NCBI GenBank assembly: GCA_031772625.1 | Contig: CM062819.1 | Span: 820,609,503-820,673,502 of the forward strand | Reading direction: 5' to 3' | Length of the DNA: 64,000 bases | Origin: Pinus tabuliformis | Lineage: Eukaryota; Streptophyta; Pinopsida; Pinales; Pinaceae | The notes under the pieces: generated by a model | The model's input: only the letters and a program-made list of their open reading frames with translations | Database searches by the model: none | Told to the model about the DNA's origin: nothing | In this document: positions 1-10,965 of the stretch, one piece after another | How positions within the stretch are numbered: position 1 is the first letter of the stretch | How the letters are laid out: the number at the start of each line of letters is the position of its first letter | Position numbers and translations under genes: made by a program

Positions 1-163
1 ACGTATCAATTTTAGAACCAAGGGTATTTAAGAGGTTAGTTTTAAATTTTCTAAAAGATTTCCAAGTTCTTCTCTTGTAACTCCTATCAAAGTTGACCTA
101 GTCACCTTTGAGAGAGCATCTCATTGTCGCTTACTAGATTTAGTTGTTCCTCTCGAGTATCTC
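1..163 (-). mobile_element. Ty3/gypsy-type gag fragment, copy A, left piece
   Basis: Read on the minus strand this matches the 47183-47345 gag segment of copy B and continues into 2657 onward once the inserted LTR element is set aside. The encoded stretch (Thr-Arg-Glu-Glu-Leu-Gly-Asn-Leu-Leu-Glu type) is typical of a plant gypsy gag. The fragment runs off the window edge and is fossil sequence. Confidence 0.7.
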
Positions 164-1228
164 TCATGCAGGAGCATCTAACCCCTCCGTAATCAAAGAA
201 GAATCCGAAGAGGAGCGAAGTTGACGTGGGCACAAAAACCATATTTTCGTTAAAATTCATATTATTAATGGAGTTTGTTGAGTGATTTCTGGAGAGATTT
301 TTGTGGATCGTAACAGATTCACGCCTTTGTAAATACTTTATAAGCACGTTTGTATGTGTGAGATAGGGGGGGCTCGAGAGAGAATACAATGTAATCGGTG
401 TGGATTGAGCGATTAAGGCTGCAATGCCTTAGTTGTATTGTATATAATCAGAAATACATATATTATCAATTTTCTGTATGTCGTGTTATGGGTTTTTGCA
501 GTTTAAAATTAAGATTGAAATCCTTTGCTGATTTGTTCTTTGTAGCATGTGCAATGGTATTATACCATAATGGCTTCGAGGAAAAGATCTCACGGCGTAG
601 AATTATTGTATAATTTTGCATATATTGTGATTGATATCGTCTGCCTTTATACAACAGTACTGGATGCAGCCCGAGTGGGGTCTACGTGTGCTAGAACTAA
701 TGATGATGTCCTGAGAGTGGGTCTGACGCTTGTGGAGAGAGCAGCGAGTACAAGAGCTGTTTGTCTGGATGGAAGTTTGCTGGCATACCGTTTTGACAGA
801 GGATCTGGTTCAGGAGCAAACAACTGGCTTGTTGACTTTGAGGGTGGAGGATGGTGTAATGACACAAAGTCTTGCACTCTGAAAACGATAACACATCATG
901 GTTCATCTGCTCACATGGAAAAGTTGCTTGAATTTGTAGGCCTTCTGAACGACAAGCCTTTGGAAAATCCAGACTTATATAATTGGAATAGGGTGAAAAT
1001 TATGTATTGTGATGGAGCTTCATTCGCTAGTGATGTGGAAGAAAAGGTATCAAATCTTTATATATAGAGGGCTTGGTTTTAATGTAGATCCACGTTAATA
1101 AATAGAAGGGATTATTTAAAGGTTAAAACGCTTCCGATGGGATTTAGTGGGCCATAACCCACAGGCCCAGGTTTGAAATTTATACATGAAATGAGATTTT
1201 GGGCTTACCCCAAGATTTCTTTTCATCA
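164..1228 (+). repeat. 5' LTR of the pectin acetylesterase-bearing element
   Basis: It matches 1592-2656 nearly perfectly at a constant offset of 1428. The length of 1065 bp is far above the TRIM range although the internal region is tiny. The captured gene fragment sits in its second half. Confidence 0.93.
708..1043 (+). pseudogene. Captured pectin acetylesterase fragment (5' LTR copy)
   Basis: About 112 residues match the N-terminal part of plant pectin acetylesterases (CAZy CE13, Notum-like alpha/beta hydrolases, which remove acetyl groups from cell-wall pectin). Visible hallmarks are VCLDGS, an RFDRGSGSGANNWLVDFEGGG block containing the glycine-rich oxyanion segment, GWCND, YNWNRVKIMYCDGASF and the following DVEE. 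Full proteins are about 400 residues; the catalytic Ser-Asp-His part lies downstream of what is present. Several segments that are separate exons in many plant genes are continuous here, which suggests capture from spliced RNA (inference). An open frame extends upstream to 549 but that part is not pectin acetylesterase-like. It is not expected to encode an enzyme. Confidence 0.88.
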
Positions 1229-1591
1229 AGTGGTATCAGAGCGGGGAAAGGATTTCCTGCGAGAAGGGAAGGAGCAGAGGTATAGTTGTTGAAGACTGGA
1301 GAGTTTATGGTCTTCCTGTCGTGCAGAGAGCGGCAGCAGAAGGTGAGAAGATTTGCAGCAACCTAGAGCAAGGTGTGCTCAATTGGTTCCATAGAAGAGA
1401 ACCAGAAGGATGCCAAAAGACCGAGTGCGGAGGGCTTGGTGAGGTATCGTGTAACAGAAGGAGACTGTTACTGTAGAGGTTGGTTGCAACTCACAGAAGA
1501 TCATGAAGGCAGTACAGTGGATAGAATTGCTGAGGACCAAGAGAAGTATATGACCAGGAGGTCATCAATATTTTTTTTTACCTCGGGAGTC
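1229..1591 (+). other. Internal region of the pectin acetylesterase-bearing element
   Basis: Only 363 bp lie between the LTRs. I see no gag, protease, integrase or reverse transcriptase similarity, only the primer site at the left and a T-rich tract followed by a CCTCGGGAG stretch just before the 3' LTR. It acts as a minimal packaging and priming backbone. Confidence 0.8.
1231..1242 (+). other. Primer-binding site, initiator tRNA-Met type
   Basis: TGGTATCAGAGC begins two bases after the 5' LTR end. It is the standard complement of the 3' end of plant initiator tRNA-Met and sets the plus orientation of the element. Confidence 0.93.
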
Positions 1592-2656
1592 TGATGCAGG
1601 AGCATCTAACCCCTCCGTAATCAAAGAAGAATCCGAAGAGGAGCGAAGTTGACGTGGGCACAAAAACCATATTTTCGTTAAAATTCATATTATTAATGGA
1701 GTTTGTTGAGTGATTTCTGGAGAGATTTTTGTGGATCGTAACAGATTCACGCCTTTGTAAATACTTTATAAGCACGTTTGTATGTGTGAGATAGGGGGGG
1801 CTCAAGAGAGAATACAATGTAATCGGTGTGGATTGAGCGATTAAGGCTGCAATGCCTTAGTTGTATTGTATATAACCAAGAATACATATATTATCAATTT
1901 TCTGTATGTCGTGTTATGAGTTTTTGCAGTTTAAAATTAAGATTGAAATCCTTTGCTGATTTGTTCTTTGTAGCATGTGCAATGGTATTATACCATAATG
2001 GTTTCGAGGAAAAGATCTCACGGCGTAGAATTATTGTATAATTTTGCATATATTGTGATTGATATCGTCTGCCTTTATACAACAGTACTGGATGCAGCCC
2101 GAGTGGGGTCTACGTGTGCTAGAACTAATGATGATGTCCTGAGAGTGGGTCTGACGCTTGTGGAGAGAGCAGCGAGTACAGGAGTTGTTTGTCTGGATGG
2201 AAGTTTGCCGGCATACCGTTTTGACAGAGGATCTGGTTCAGGAGCAAACAACTGGCTTGTTGACTTTGAGGGTGGAGGATGGTGTAATGACACAAAGTCT
2301 TGCACTCTGAAAACGATAACACATCATGGTTCATCTGCTCACATGGAAAAGTTGCTTGAATTTGTAGGCCTTCTGAACGACAAGCCTTCGGAAAATCCAG
2401 ACTTATATAATTGGAATAGGGTGAAAATTATGTATTGTGATGGAGCTTCATTTGCTGGTGATGTGGAAGAAAAGGTATCAAATCTTTATATATAGAGGGC
2501 TTGGTTTTAATGTAGATCCACGTTAATAAATAGAAGGGATTATTAAAAGGTTAAAACGCTTCCGATGGGATTTAGTGGGCCATAACCCACAGGCCCAGGT
2601 TTGAAATTTATACATGAAAGGAGATTTTGGGCTTACCCCAAGATTTCTTTTCATCA
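1592..2656 (+). repeat. 3' LTR of the pectin acetylesterase-bearing element
   Basis: This 1065-bp repeat begins TGATGCAGG and ends TTTCATCA, followed by the ATCTC target duplication. It carries the second copy of the captured gene fragment. Confidence 0.93.
2136..2471 (+). pseudogene. Captured pectin acetylesterase fragment (3' LTR copy)
   Basis: This is the same ~112-residue pectin acetylesterase N-terminal segment as at 708-1043, carried by the 3' LTR. It reads VCLDGSLPAYRFDRG and CDGASFAGDVEE, slightly closer to the family consensus than the 5' copy. The two copies share one origin: LTRs are copied from one template at each transposition. Confidence 0.88.
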
Positions 2657-3651
2657 ATCTCTTGCACAATTCAATAATTTCATCATAAGGTAAATGAGAA
2701 ATACCTTCCCCCATAAGTTTAAGGGCATCTATATAATCATCCTAGATTCCTTTTAAGAAAATTGTTTGGGTAAACTTAGGACTTAGATTACTTTGCTTTG
2801 ATTTTTATAGATCATATGTACCTCTCTTAATAATCTTCTATACTTTCATCCTCTTTTTGATACATCCTCAAATGTCTTCTTAATAATTTTGGATCTACAA
2901 TAAGGTTAATAGTTTCTCAAAAATGTATTTCTTATGTCATTCCAATATAACACAGTGGATTCCCCTAATCCCATAAACCATTTCAATGTAGAAGTTTTTA
3001 AAGTAGATCATGGAATAGATGAAATCTTTGTGGATCACTTGTTTATCCATATGTGCCACATAAAATATTAAATTCAAATAAGAAAGCATAAGGGTCTTCA
3101 ATAGGAATACCATAGAAGATTAAAATAATAGGAGGAATATTCTTCCTTTTTACCTCAGTTCCCAAGATTGTAGGTGCATCTAGGATGGGAAATACAAAAG
3201 TAGTTTCATCATCTTGGTCTTCTTCTTCTTTAACTCTAGCTCTTCTTCCTCCTACATTTGATCATCTTTCATCATGGTCTTCCTTTTCTTTTATTTCTCT
3301 TTTTGCTTCAATTCTTGCCAATTCTGCTCATATTTCTCTTTCTCTATCAAGAATTTATTGTTCTCTCTCTCTTTCATGTATTTCTTTCTCTTCTCTCTCT
3401 TTATGTTATCCTTATTTGTTTACGTCTTTGATTTATCCTTTAAAAAAAATTGAAAATTCTCTAGTCTAATCAAATATTCTCTTTAATGTTTTACTGAGCA
3501 AGTGAGGTTTTTCTCTCTCGAATGTTTGTAGTTCTTCAAGAACTGGTTGAGGAATTGATTTTCTTAGTTTTTTTACTAAGGAGGTTTTTGGTTGTACTTT
3601 CTTCCTCTTTTCTTGTTGAGAGAATAATGCTTTTATTTCTACAAGTGTCAA
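2657..3651 (-). mobile_element. Ty3/gypsy-type gag fragment, copy A, right piece
   Basis: On the minus strand this encodes a retrotransposon gag core (short motifs such as MGEGISHLPYDEIIELC, and WNDIRNTFLRNY upstream of it), preceded by a charged Glu/Arg-rich coiled segment around 3200-3650. The plus-strand Ser/Leu-rich reading of 3185-3469 is only the complement of that charged region. The gag is degraded, with several breaks, and copy B at 46716-48341 is its twin. Confidence 0.72.
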
Positions 3652-4051
3652 CCTTTTCCCTCTGGATTGTTTTTGTTCAAATTTTTCAATATTTATTCTT
3701 CTAAAAGTTCGTGTAGTTTGTTCTTCTCATTCTTATTTAGTTTTTGATGTTCTTGGTACCACTATAGGTTGATAAGTAGCGGGAGGGTTTTGTTTTATGC
3801 AACTAACTTTCTTATCTCTAGGTCTAATGTATTAATGCATATATAATATAATTACAAACTAAAAGGTAATTCAAAATTGCATATATAAACATGAATATGA
3901 CTCTCAAAGACTCAACTAAAGTAAATATGTAGGTTCTTACCTCTTGTCTTCTTGCCTCACTCCTCCATGTCCTAAATTTTTATATTTTGAAAAATTGAAT
4001 GTAAAATTTCAAGAAAAAATTCTAGCTCTAACTCTAACCCAACATGTTCTT

Positions 4052-4069
4052 CCCTTGCAACGGTACCAA
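4052..4069 (-). other. Degenerate primer-binding site of the gypsy-type element (copy A)
   Basis: The minus strand reads TTGGTACCGTTGCAAGGG. This resembles the TTGGCGCCGTTGCCGGGG primer site common in plant Athila/Tat-type gypsy elements. It lies upstream of the gag on the same strand, as expected at the inner edge of a 5' LTR. Copy B has the same site at 48742-48759. Confidence 0.5.
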
Positions 4070-5958
4070 AATTTTTAGGCTAATTTAGAAGCATAAATTA
4101 GGACATATTAATTTAATCAATCCGGGTGTCCATAAACTTAGAAGAATATGACTATATGTAGAGAATTAGACTCAAAATTTTGTTGCCATGTTAAGAAATG
4201 GAAAATGATCATTTGTCCTAAATATGAGAGCTAAGTTGCTTAAGTTAACTAGTAGGAAAATTAAAATCTAAAACTCTAAACTGGAAAAATCAAGAAATCA
4301 TGAAACAAAACTATGATGTAACAACTCAAACAACTGAAAGAAACTAATCACACTTCTTTAAAGTAAAAGAAAATTTCTTGAAAGTGAAAGCGCACTACTT
4401 AAAATATTTTGGAAGATCAAACATTCACCAACATCCCACAAGTTGTAGTTTCTTTGGATTCAAAAGGAAACAATGGTTGACTCCTAAGTCTCATACTTAT
4501 CTATCATTGTTTAGTTCAGGAATTAAAATAAAAGGACATATTCAAAAATGAAAAGAATGCTTAAGTAAGTCCAATTTGGTGAACATGCATGCATTGTGAC
4601 CTTGTTCAAATGGATGGACTCCCCTAATATTTTACTCAACTCTTAAATAAGCTTGTTTTGCAAGACTTTTACTAATCTATGAAAGTAAGATTTATAATTC
4701 TTTGATGAAATACTAGTTTGATAAGAAATGCATGTACTAGGGCTTTTCCAATGGATGGACATTCCTAATATTTTACCTAGTCTATCAATAAGCTTGTCTT
4801 CAAGAGTCTTATCTAATCTATAATTAAAAAAGACTGAATTTTTTATGAACAATAATAAAGCTATGATATCTAATAGAGAAATAAGGATAATAATGTAAAA
4901 TAGAGTATTATGCATAGGTGTAGACAAGTAAAAGAATGAAATTGAAAATAGGATTAAGATAGCTAAAATATCATGAAAGTAAATGTTTTCTCACATACAT
5001 ATGGAAGGGAAACATGTGAAAATATTCACTAGCATATATACTTAAGGACTGCAAATGGAAACATGGAAACATGGAACAAGAGATTGTGGGGGTAGGTACA
5101 CCTTAGCTTGCACATAGAAGGCTGCCAAATAATGAAAAACCACAAAGGTTGTATGTATTACTAATAAAGAAGCTAAAATTAGAGCTTCAATGATGAATTC
5201 TCTTAAGATCAAAGTTATAATACAAATTTAAGAGTTTAAAATTAAAAATTTGTTTGGCAAGCTTCACTAGCTTTACTTTTATACACAAGCTTTGAAACAA
5301 ATTACTATAAATTTTCTTTAGAGCTAACAAGAAAATATTCTAGTATTTCTTCTTAATAAATGTAATCTTACACACATTGGCCAAGTTCATTGGAAAAATC
5401 ACATTTTAGCATATCTAGATGAAGTTCTTGTGTAAATATGTGTTTTAGTAAACAAAGTGGCCACATTGATAGTGCGTTGACTAGACCTTTGTGAGTTTTT
5501 TTTCATGAAGTGAAGGTGAATATCACCATCCTAGGATCATGGGTGACAAAATCCATGTCCCTATTTTTACCCAACTTGTTTGCAATATCAAAACAAATGG
5601 GCATTTACTAAAAATGTCATTTTCCTATAAAAATTAGGTAGATTGGATTTACAATGCATACATCTTCATGAAATTCTAAAATTAAAAATGAATAACAAAA
5701 TACTTTAGGGAGTCATTTAATGATCAAAATTTGTTCAAAATGTAATGAAAGATATATGAAATGGGTTTATTAAGGTCATAATGTTGTTCAAAATGTAACA
5801 AAAGTGATATGAAATAGGTTATTAAGGCTACGATGTTGTATTTTATCAGAGTAAAATGTCATCAACATAGAGGATCAACAAGGAGTTATAATTTTACTAA
5901 TAAAATAAATGGAATAAGTCGTGAGATTATCCTTTTGACCTAATTTTGTCTCTACTAT
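4070..5958. other. AT-rich stretch, probable gypsy LTR sequence, no gene
   Basis: No coding similarity is seen. By position (outside the primer site and gag) this should be, at least in part, the 5' LTR of the minus-strand gypsy element. I could not find its outer end because no second copy of that LTR is in the window. It is almost identical to 48760-50643. Confidence 0.45.
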
Positions 5959-6785
5959 TGTATCAGATGAAGAATTACATCCACAAAAATACAGAGCAAA
6001 ACATTTATCTATAATGTAAATTAGGCTCTCTGCAAATTTGATTATCAAAAAGATATTTATACATGTGAGGAGAGGTCTCCACAACCACTATCTCCTATAA
6101 TCTCTCAATCATCTCCAGAAATATCCCAACAATCACCCCATAAATATCTCACAAATCACTCCACAAATATCTCCATAAATTTCTCTCACACAAAATTAAC
6201 AACTTTAACAATTACCAATTAACAAATGATTCATTATTCCATCATTTCTACCCCATAATGATCATTTGGAAATATTCCAAGATCATTTGTGAATTGTCTT
6301 CACCTTCAGTCTTTTTAATGTCTTGAGTTGTCTTTGTCTTCAATCTTTTGGATTCTTCTCCATGTTCAATCTTCATATTCATTTGTATCCTTAATTCACG
6401 TTGTCTTCATGCACTGTATCATCTAGATCTTGAGTCAATATTATGAAGTGCATCATCTTTATATCAAGGATTTCTTTCTCTTACCCCTGACCTTAACATA
6501 GGTTTTCTTTGTGGTTTACCCTGAACCATTACAAATTCAAAGTGATTTTGGCTTATCACTGACCATCAAGTGGTTTTGGCTAACCACAAACAATTCATTA
6601 CATCAAGTGGTTTTGGCTGACCATGAACCTACCTCTAACATTACAAAGTGGTTTTGGGAATACCACGAACCATTACAAGAACTATTCAAGCTTCATTTGA
6701 CTCAAGAAACAACTCTTTCCTTAATAACAATTAATTTTTCGAGAACCAAATAACTCATGAACTTTATGTGAGAAATATTGTTGTA

Positions 6786-7643
6786 CTATTGAAGATTTGA
6801 CTTTGTAGAAACTCTGAACGTAAAAGGAAACCTTTTCCATTCATTTAAATCAATCCAACCACATTGCATTTTTATGAGTGTTTGATATATCCTTATTCCA
6901 ACACCTATAATGATCATGACTTGACCACAAACACTGCGAGGATGTCGATTCCAACATTTAGCTTGTAGATGTCCTTTCTTTCTACAATGATTGTGATATT
7001 GTTCTTGCTTCTTCATTTGACAGGGATGTAAATTCCAACATTTAGCTTGTAGATTTCCTTTACTTCTACAATGATTACAATATTGTTCTTGCTTCTTCAT
7101 TTGATTTGTTGTACTGCTAGATGATTCACCTATTATCAATGTTTCTCCTTTGACAAATTTGTTAGCCGCATCACTCGTGTGCCCTTCATAACCAAGGCCT
7201 TCATACTTTGTTCTTACACTTATTTGTATAGGTTTTTGAATTCGTTGACCTACCTTTCCTAAACTTCTCCCATCATAACACATTTTGTTAAGAAGTTTAG
7301 AACCAATTCCCTTTGTATGCTTTTCAAAATTTCCAATTTCACCAACTTCAATTTGAGATTCATCACCTTCAATGTGTAATTCGTTTTCTGAACTATCATC
7401 CTCAACTTCATAACATGCAAAAGATACATGGACATTTTCATTCTTAGCATCACAATCACTAATTACGAGGTCACTTGTATCAAAGGCTACATCCCATTTT
7501 GTTTTTTCTTGACTTAATTGTTTTATTTCTCTTTCTAGTGTTGACAATACATTTTCTTTTGTCATTAGTTCTTGTTGTGAAGCTTCTATCAATTGATCTT
7601 TTTTATCATTAGGTTTTAGAAGATCACTTATATGTTCATCCAA
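6786..7643 (-). CDS. Gag-like protein with coiled coil, G-patch and two zinc knuckles (copy A)
   Basis: The open frame gives 285 residues. Residues ~15-50 are a charged helical or coiled segment and ~65-105 are acidic. Residues ~108-153 form a G-patch-like domain (GIGSKLLNKM, then SLGK, then PIQISVR, then EGLGY). Two knuckle-like motifs follow: CNHCRSKGNLQAKCW at ~189-203 and HNHCRKKGHLQAKCW at ~217-231. Each has a non-standard ligand position compared with CCHC. G-patch and zinc knuckles both bind nucleic acid, which fits RNA packaging by a non-autonomous LTR element. No protease or reverse transcriptase is linked. It is the sole ORF of its element. The twin at 62233-63012 shows the frame is kept open over most of its length. 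Confidence 0.6.
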   Translation of the reverse strand: MDEHISDLLKPNDKKDQLIEASQQELMTKENVLSTLEREIKQLSQEKTKWDVAFDTSDLVISDCDAKNENVHVSFACYEVEDDSSENELHIEGDESQIEVGEIGNFEKHTKGIGSKLLNKMCYDGRSLGKVGQRIQKPIQISVRTKYEGLGYEGHTSDAANKFVKGETLIIGESSSSTTNQMKKQEQYCNHCRSKGNLQAKCWNLHPCQMKKQEQYHNHCRKKGHLQAKCWNRHPRSVCGQVMIIIGVGIRIYQTLIKMQCGWIDLNEWKRFPFTFRVSTKSNLQ

Positions 7644-8559
7644 TTAAAACAACCCTTCTTCTTGCGTATTTACCTAATCTTTGGTGGAATCAATATAGTC
7701 TTTAAAATACTTGTTTCTTATCTAATTGTCTTGTTTATATTGTTTAATTAGTTTGTCAATTTGGTGAAGTGTATCATTTAGATCCTATTGTAGCATTTCT
7801 ATTTCATAATTTGCATGTTGTAGCATTTTTCCTCCTTTTCCCATTTTGCAGTGCTAATTGTTTCACATTCACTTGAACATGCTCACTTGTTGAAGAACAA
7901 GGTGTCAAGTTCAATCAATAATGCACCTGTATAAAAAATAATAATACTTAAGTGTTGGGTACCACTGAAAATGCAACTTATGGCTCCAACTTTACTCAAC
8001 TTTACTTACTCAGCTAGACTCTTTATATTAAAAAAAATATACTCTCAACTTCAAATCAACTTGACTTAAACATGAACATTAATTCTTTGATTTCAAATTT
8101 CTTCATTAACTTGACCTATACATCAATTCTTAACTTTCATTTGACAATGATTTTCACATGCCTTCTCACCTATACCTAAAATAGAAATAAAATTACATAA
8201 CTTTAAATGGATGGTTCATTCTCAACTTTACACTAATTTCTCATATTATATTCAATTCTTTCTTATAATACTAACTCTCCTTCCAAACACTATTTCTATC
8301 ATCAACCTTCATTCTTCTCCTATCATGCCTATAACAAAAAAATATTCTCATTTCAATAAACCACTAATTCTTTCTCATGCCCAAATCATATTCTACACAC
8401 TCTCTCAAACTCGTTATTCTTGCATTAAAAAATATACATTAAAGAACCATAGAAAATTTAAATCCATGAAAAATTACCCCTCTTATTTCATATTTTATGT
8501 TCACTTTATTTTAGATTTTAAGTTAACAAAACCTATTTGCATACCAGATATAATATTTT

Positions 8560-8765
8560 AAAAACTTCATCCATGCCACTCCACACGTCTTTCAAGATGA
8601 GTTTTCTCCATCGTTATTTCAACACAGCTTTTTTTAACGTAGGTCTGCTCCACGCAGCTTTCAATACGACTCTGTTCCACGCAGATTTCAACACAATTTT
8701 CTCTAATGCAGATCTTCTCAACGTAGCTATTCTCCAACGCAAGTCTACTCCACTCAGCTTTCAAT
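8560..8765. repeat. Degenerate short tandem repeats
   Basis: A run of imperfect units built on ctccacgcagctttcaa-like words, spaced about 25-30 bp, lies in the leader of the G-patch element. Copy B enters the same array just before the window ends. Confidence 0.5.
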
Positions 8766-9068
8766 ATGACTGGTATTTTTTTTCAGGAGAAAAAAACTGT
8801 AACACTTTCATTAAAAGTACATGTTATCCACTGTCGAAGATCTTGTTCACATTACAGAGCATATACTCTTGATGAGAATATCCTAAATGTAGAGCAGAGT
8901 CTGACATAGAATTGCCAAGAATGTCACCTTGTAGTGGAATATGGAAACAACAGAGCATATTCATGAATCTGAAAGAGTTGAGTCTAATTAAAACTAACAT
9001 ATTGCAGAAGATGAAAAAAGGAAAATTACCTAGGCACCCAGAGACACATCTAGGACCTGCAAAAAAGA

Positions 9069-9310
9069 TTAACAAAAATCAAAGGAACTCCGGCAAAGGG
9101 AGATCCCCTCAGAATGAATCTTCCCAGGAAGAAGGGACATAGCATGCTTGGAAAGTGCATCCGCTTCAGATTTTTGTTCCCGATGGACATGTTGGAAGGA
9201 GATCTCCTGGAAGAAGGGCCTAATAAATAAAAGTGCTTTAAGCCCGAAATCCGCTGCATCCAGTTGAAAAGTGAGAGGATCTGTAAGGCGTTGCGATCCT
9301 GAATCCATCT
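9069..9310 (-). pseudogene. RNase H-like C-terminal fragment (LINE or retroelement type)
   Basis: The minus strand encodes a stretch with FFQEISFQHVHREQKSEADAL followed by SKHAM. This matches the C-terminal end of plant RNase H domains found in LINEs and related genes (the HVxREQNxxADALS signature). Only the last part of the domain is present, so it is a relic lying in the leader of the G-patch element. The exact source family is uncertain. Confidence 0.55.
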
Positions 9311-9812
9311 GATCGTAGATTGGTCTGCTACACGTTGTTCACACACTGTCTGCTTCAGCTGTTCACATGCTAGTATGCTCTGGTTGCTCACATGCTTCGG
9401 TTTCTACACACGCTGCTCACCAATATTACAGCATTCACACTATGTGACTTCTCCAGCATTCACACCGTCTATGCATTCACACAATTTTTAAGGTCACAAA
9501 TTTCTCAAACTCTTTGTAATGGATACCAAATGAAAAATGATATCAGGAAAATTACAGAGCAAAACATTTAACTATAATGTAAGAGAGGTTTTTTGCAAAT
9601 TTGATTATTAAACACAGATATTTATACATGTGAGGAGAGGAGGTCTTGCAATGACCATCTCCTATAATCTTTCAATCATCTCTAGAAATATCCTAATAAT
9701 CACTTCATAAATCTCCCACAAATCACTCTTCAAACCTATCCATAAATTTCTCTCACACAAAAATAATAACTTTAACAATTACCAATTATCAAATGATTCA
9801 TTATTGCATCAT

Positions 9813-10139
9813 CTAATGGTCAATGGAAATATGAAATGGTAAATCCCAATTAGGACCTTTTAACACTAGTGTTGTGGATAATTTTTCAAGTTTCTCAAAA
9901 GAAATTTGGAAGTTAGAATTCCAATAAAATTGAATATCATTAGCAAGCAATTTGAACAATGGCAAGACTATTTTGCTAAAGTTTTTCACGAACCAACAAT
10001 AATACCCTCCGTGACCTAGGAAACTTCTTTTTTCTCTCTCATTTGATGGAATCAGTAATTTAGCAACGATTTCAATCTTGCATGGATCTATTATGATTCC
10101 TACAACATATTTATGATGTCCCCATACAATCCCTTGCAC
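9813..10139 (-). mobile_element. Ty3/gypsy pol fragment (reverse transcriptase end and RNase H start)
   Basis: The minus strand shows the run GIVWGH, VDP-like IIDPCKIE, RSFLGHGGYY and FSKIVLPLFKLL, which is the thumb and connection region of gypsy reverse transcriptase. A short open fragment of a much longer pol remains. It directly abuts the right LTR of the G-patch element, so that element lies in or beside a gypsy element. Confidence 0.8.
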
Positions 10140-10302
10140 TCAATGGGTGCTTAACCTAAAAATAAATTTCCTTTGAGCATGAAACCCATGCCTCAAGAAC
10201 ACAAATAAAAAAATTATTTTTCTCATTTCATTAAATACATAAAATTACGATTACATATGTCATTATGAAGACCGAAACTAGTTACATATTTCAACAGAAA
10301 GA
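10140..10302 (-). repeat. LTR fragment related to the copia LTRs at 11879 and 16350
   Basis: About 160 bp containing caatgggtgctt, gagcatgaaacccatg and tagttacatatttcaaca match the outer ends of the LTRs ending at 11879 and 16350. It is a truncated third copy with no linked internal sequence. Confidence 0.65.
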
Positions 10303-10632
10303 ATAAGTAGGGAATCACACAAGTTGTTGCATATGAGATATTTGTCTTTTAATTCCTTCATTGATAACCTGAGTGAAGATAAATTTAAGAAACATCTTAT
10401 GGACCTAGTCAATCAAAAACAATTTTGAATCCATAACTAGTCTTACTACAAAAGAATATACTTCTTATCCCCCAAGCCACATGAGAATTCCATGTCATCA
10501 TGGAGAGCCTTACGCATTGAAGAGGAAGAACTTACGCGCTGAAGATTCCACATGGGAGGATTAGAATTTTATACAAAAGCATCCAAAACTACTTAAGCAT
10601 TGAGGAGAAAAAAAAATTGAAGGAGAGGGGCA
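10303..10632. other. Unassigned sequence
   Basis: I see no coding similarity, repeat or RNA gene here. It is interrupted retroelement-flanking DNA of unknown origin. Confidence 0.4.
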
Positions 10633-10965
10633 TGTTAGGTCCCTATACTACTTGTGTAGCCCCTTATTGTTATTAGTGCAACCCCCTTATTGTATTGTTG
10701 TGCCCATGTAGTCCCCATATTTTTATTATTGTGCCCCATAGAAGCCCACTATTGTTATTGTTGTGCCCTTACAATATTATTGTTATGTAGGATCTAATTA
10801 TATTGTGACCCCTTAGACTCCTATATATATAAAGGAGGTCTTTTCATTTGTATCATCCAAGAATTGTTCATTTTTGTAATATAAAGGAGGTTTCCCCCTC
10901 AAAGATGCTAATTTTGAAGTTGTTGATATATCTCTTCTTCTATTTTGTGATATGGTTGCATAACA
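10633..10965 (+). mobile_element. Possible solo LTR
   Basis: This ~330-bp segment starts TGTTAGGTCC and ends GCATAACA. It has a strong TATA-like box (tatatatataaagg) in its second half followed by T-rich sequence, all LTR-like. The flanks do not give a clear target duplication, and no second copy is in the window. Confidence 0.35.

Larger units (their letters stand above)
164..2656 (+). mobile_element. Non-autonomous LTR retrotransposon carrying a captured pectin acetylesterase fragment
   Basis: The element has two 1065-bp LTRs (164-1228 and 1592-2656), a 363-bp internal region, and a primer site TGGTATCAGAGC two bases after the 5' LTR. It is flanked by the 5-bp duplication ATCTC (159-163 and 2657-2661). 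Copy B shows the uninterrupted target near 47345. The LTRs end in CATCA, the 3' LTR starts with TG, and they differ at about 15 positions (about 1.4 percent), so the insertion is young, probably a few million years depending on rate. There is no gag or pol, so movement would need proteins from elsewhere. The unusual part is the host gene fragment inside the LTR itself. The element looks structurally whole. Confidence 0.93.
1..8632. repeat. Segmental duplication, copy A
   Basis: Apart from the LTR element at 164-2656, this block aligns co-linearly with 47183-51510 plus 62191-64000. The order is the same on both sides: gypsy gag, a degenerate primer site, a small LTR, then the G-patch gag ORF. 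Identity by eye is roughly 97-98 percent with scattered small indels. Because the same nested junctions occur in both copies, I infer that a pre-assembled nest was duplicated, rather than that two nests arose independently. The right limit is set only by the end of the window in copy B. Confidence 0.9.
5959..9811 (-). mobile_element. Small LTR element with a G-patch/zinc-knuckle gag only (copy A)
   Basis: Two related LTRs (5959-6244 and 9531-9811, about 285 bp) face the minus strand. The right one has a TATA-like segment and abuts a degenerate primer site (minus strand TGGTATCC, 9521-9528). A purine tract (TGGGGTAGAA) precedes the left one. Inside is one gag-like ORF (6786-7643) and no pol, as in TR-GAG-type non-autonomous elements. 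The two flanks do not form a clean target duplication, so one end was probably rearranged. The right flank is gypsy pol sequence. Confidence 0.7.

Noticed and set aside
549-1067. A complete secreted pectin acetylesterase gene
   Set aside because: Only the N-terminal ~112 residues of the family are present, without the catalytic part. It lies wholly within an LTR and is duplicated with it.
3185-3469. Ser/Leu-rich plus-strand open frame that looks like a membrane protein
   Set aside because: It is the complement of the charged Glu/Arg-rich part of the minus-strand gypsy gag, and the same artefact recurs in copy B at 47875-48132.
8211-8872. Small plus-strand frames near 8.2-8.9 kb as host genes
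   Set aside because: They lie in the leader of an LTR element, are rich in local repeats and have no family similarity.
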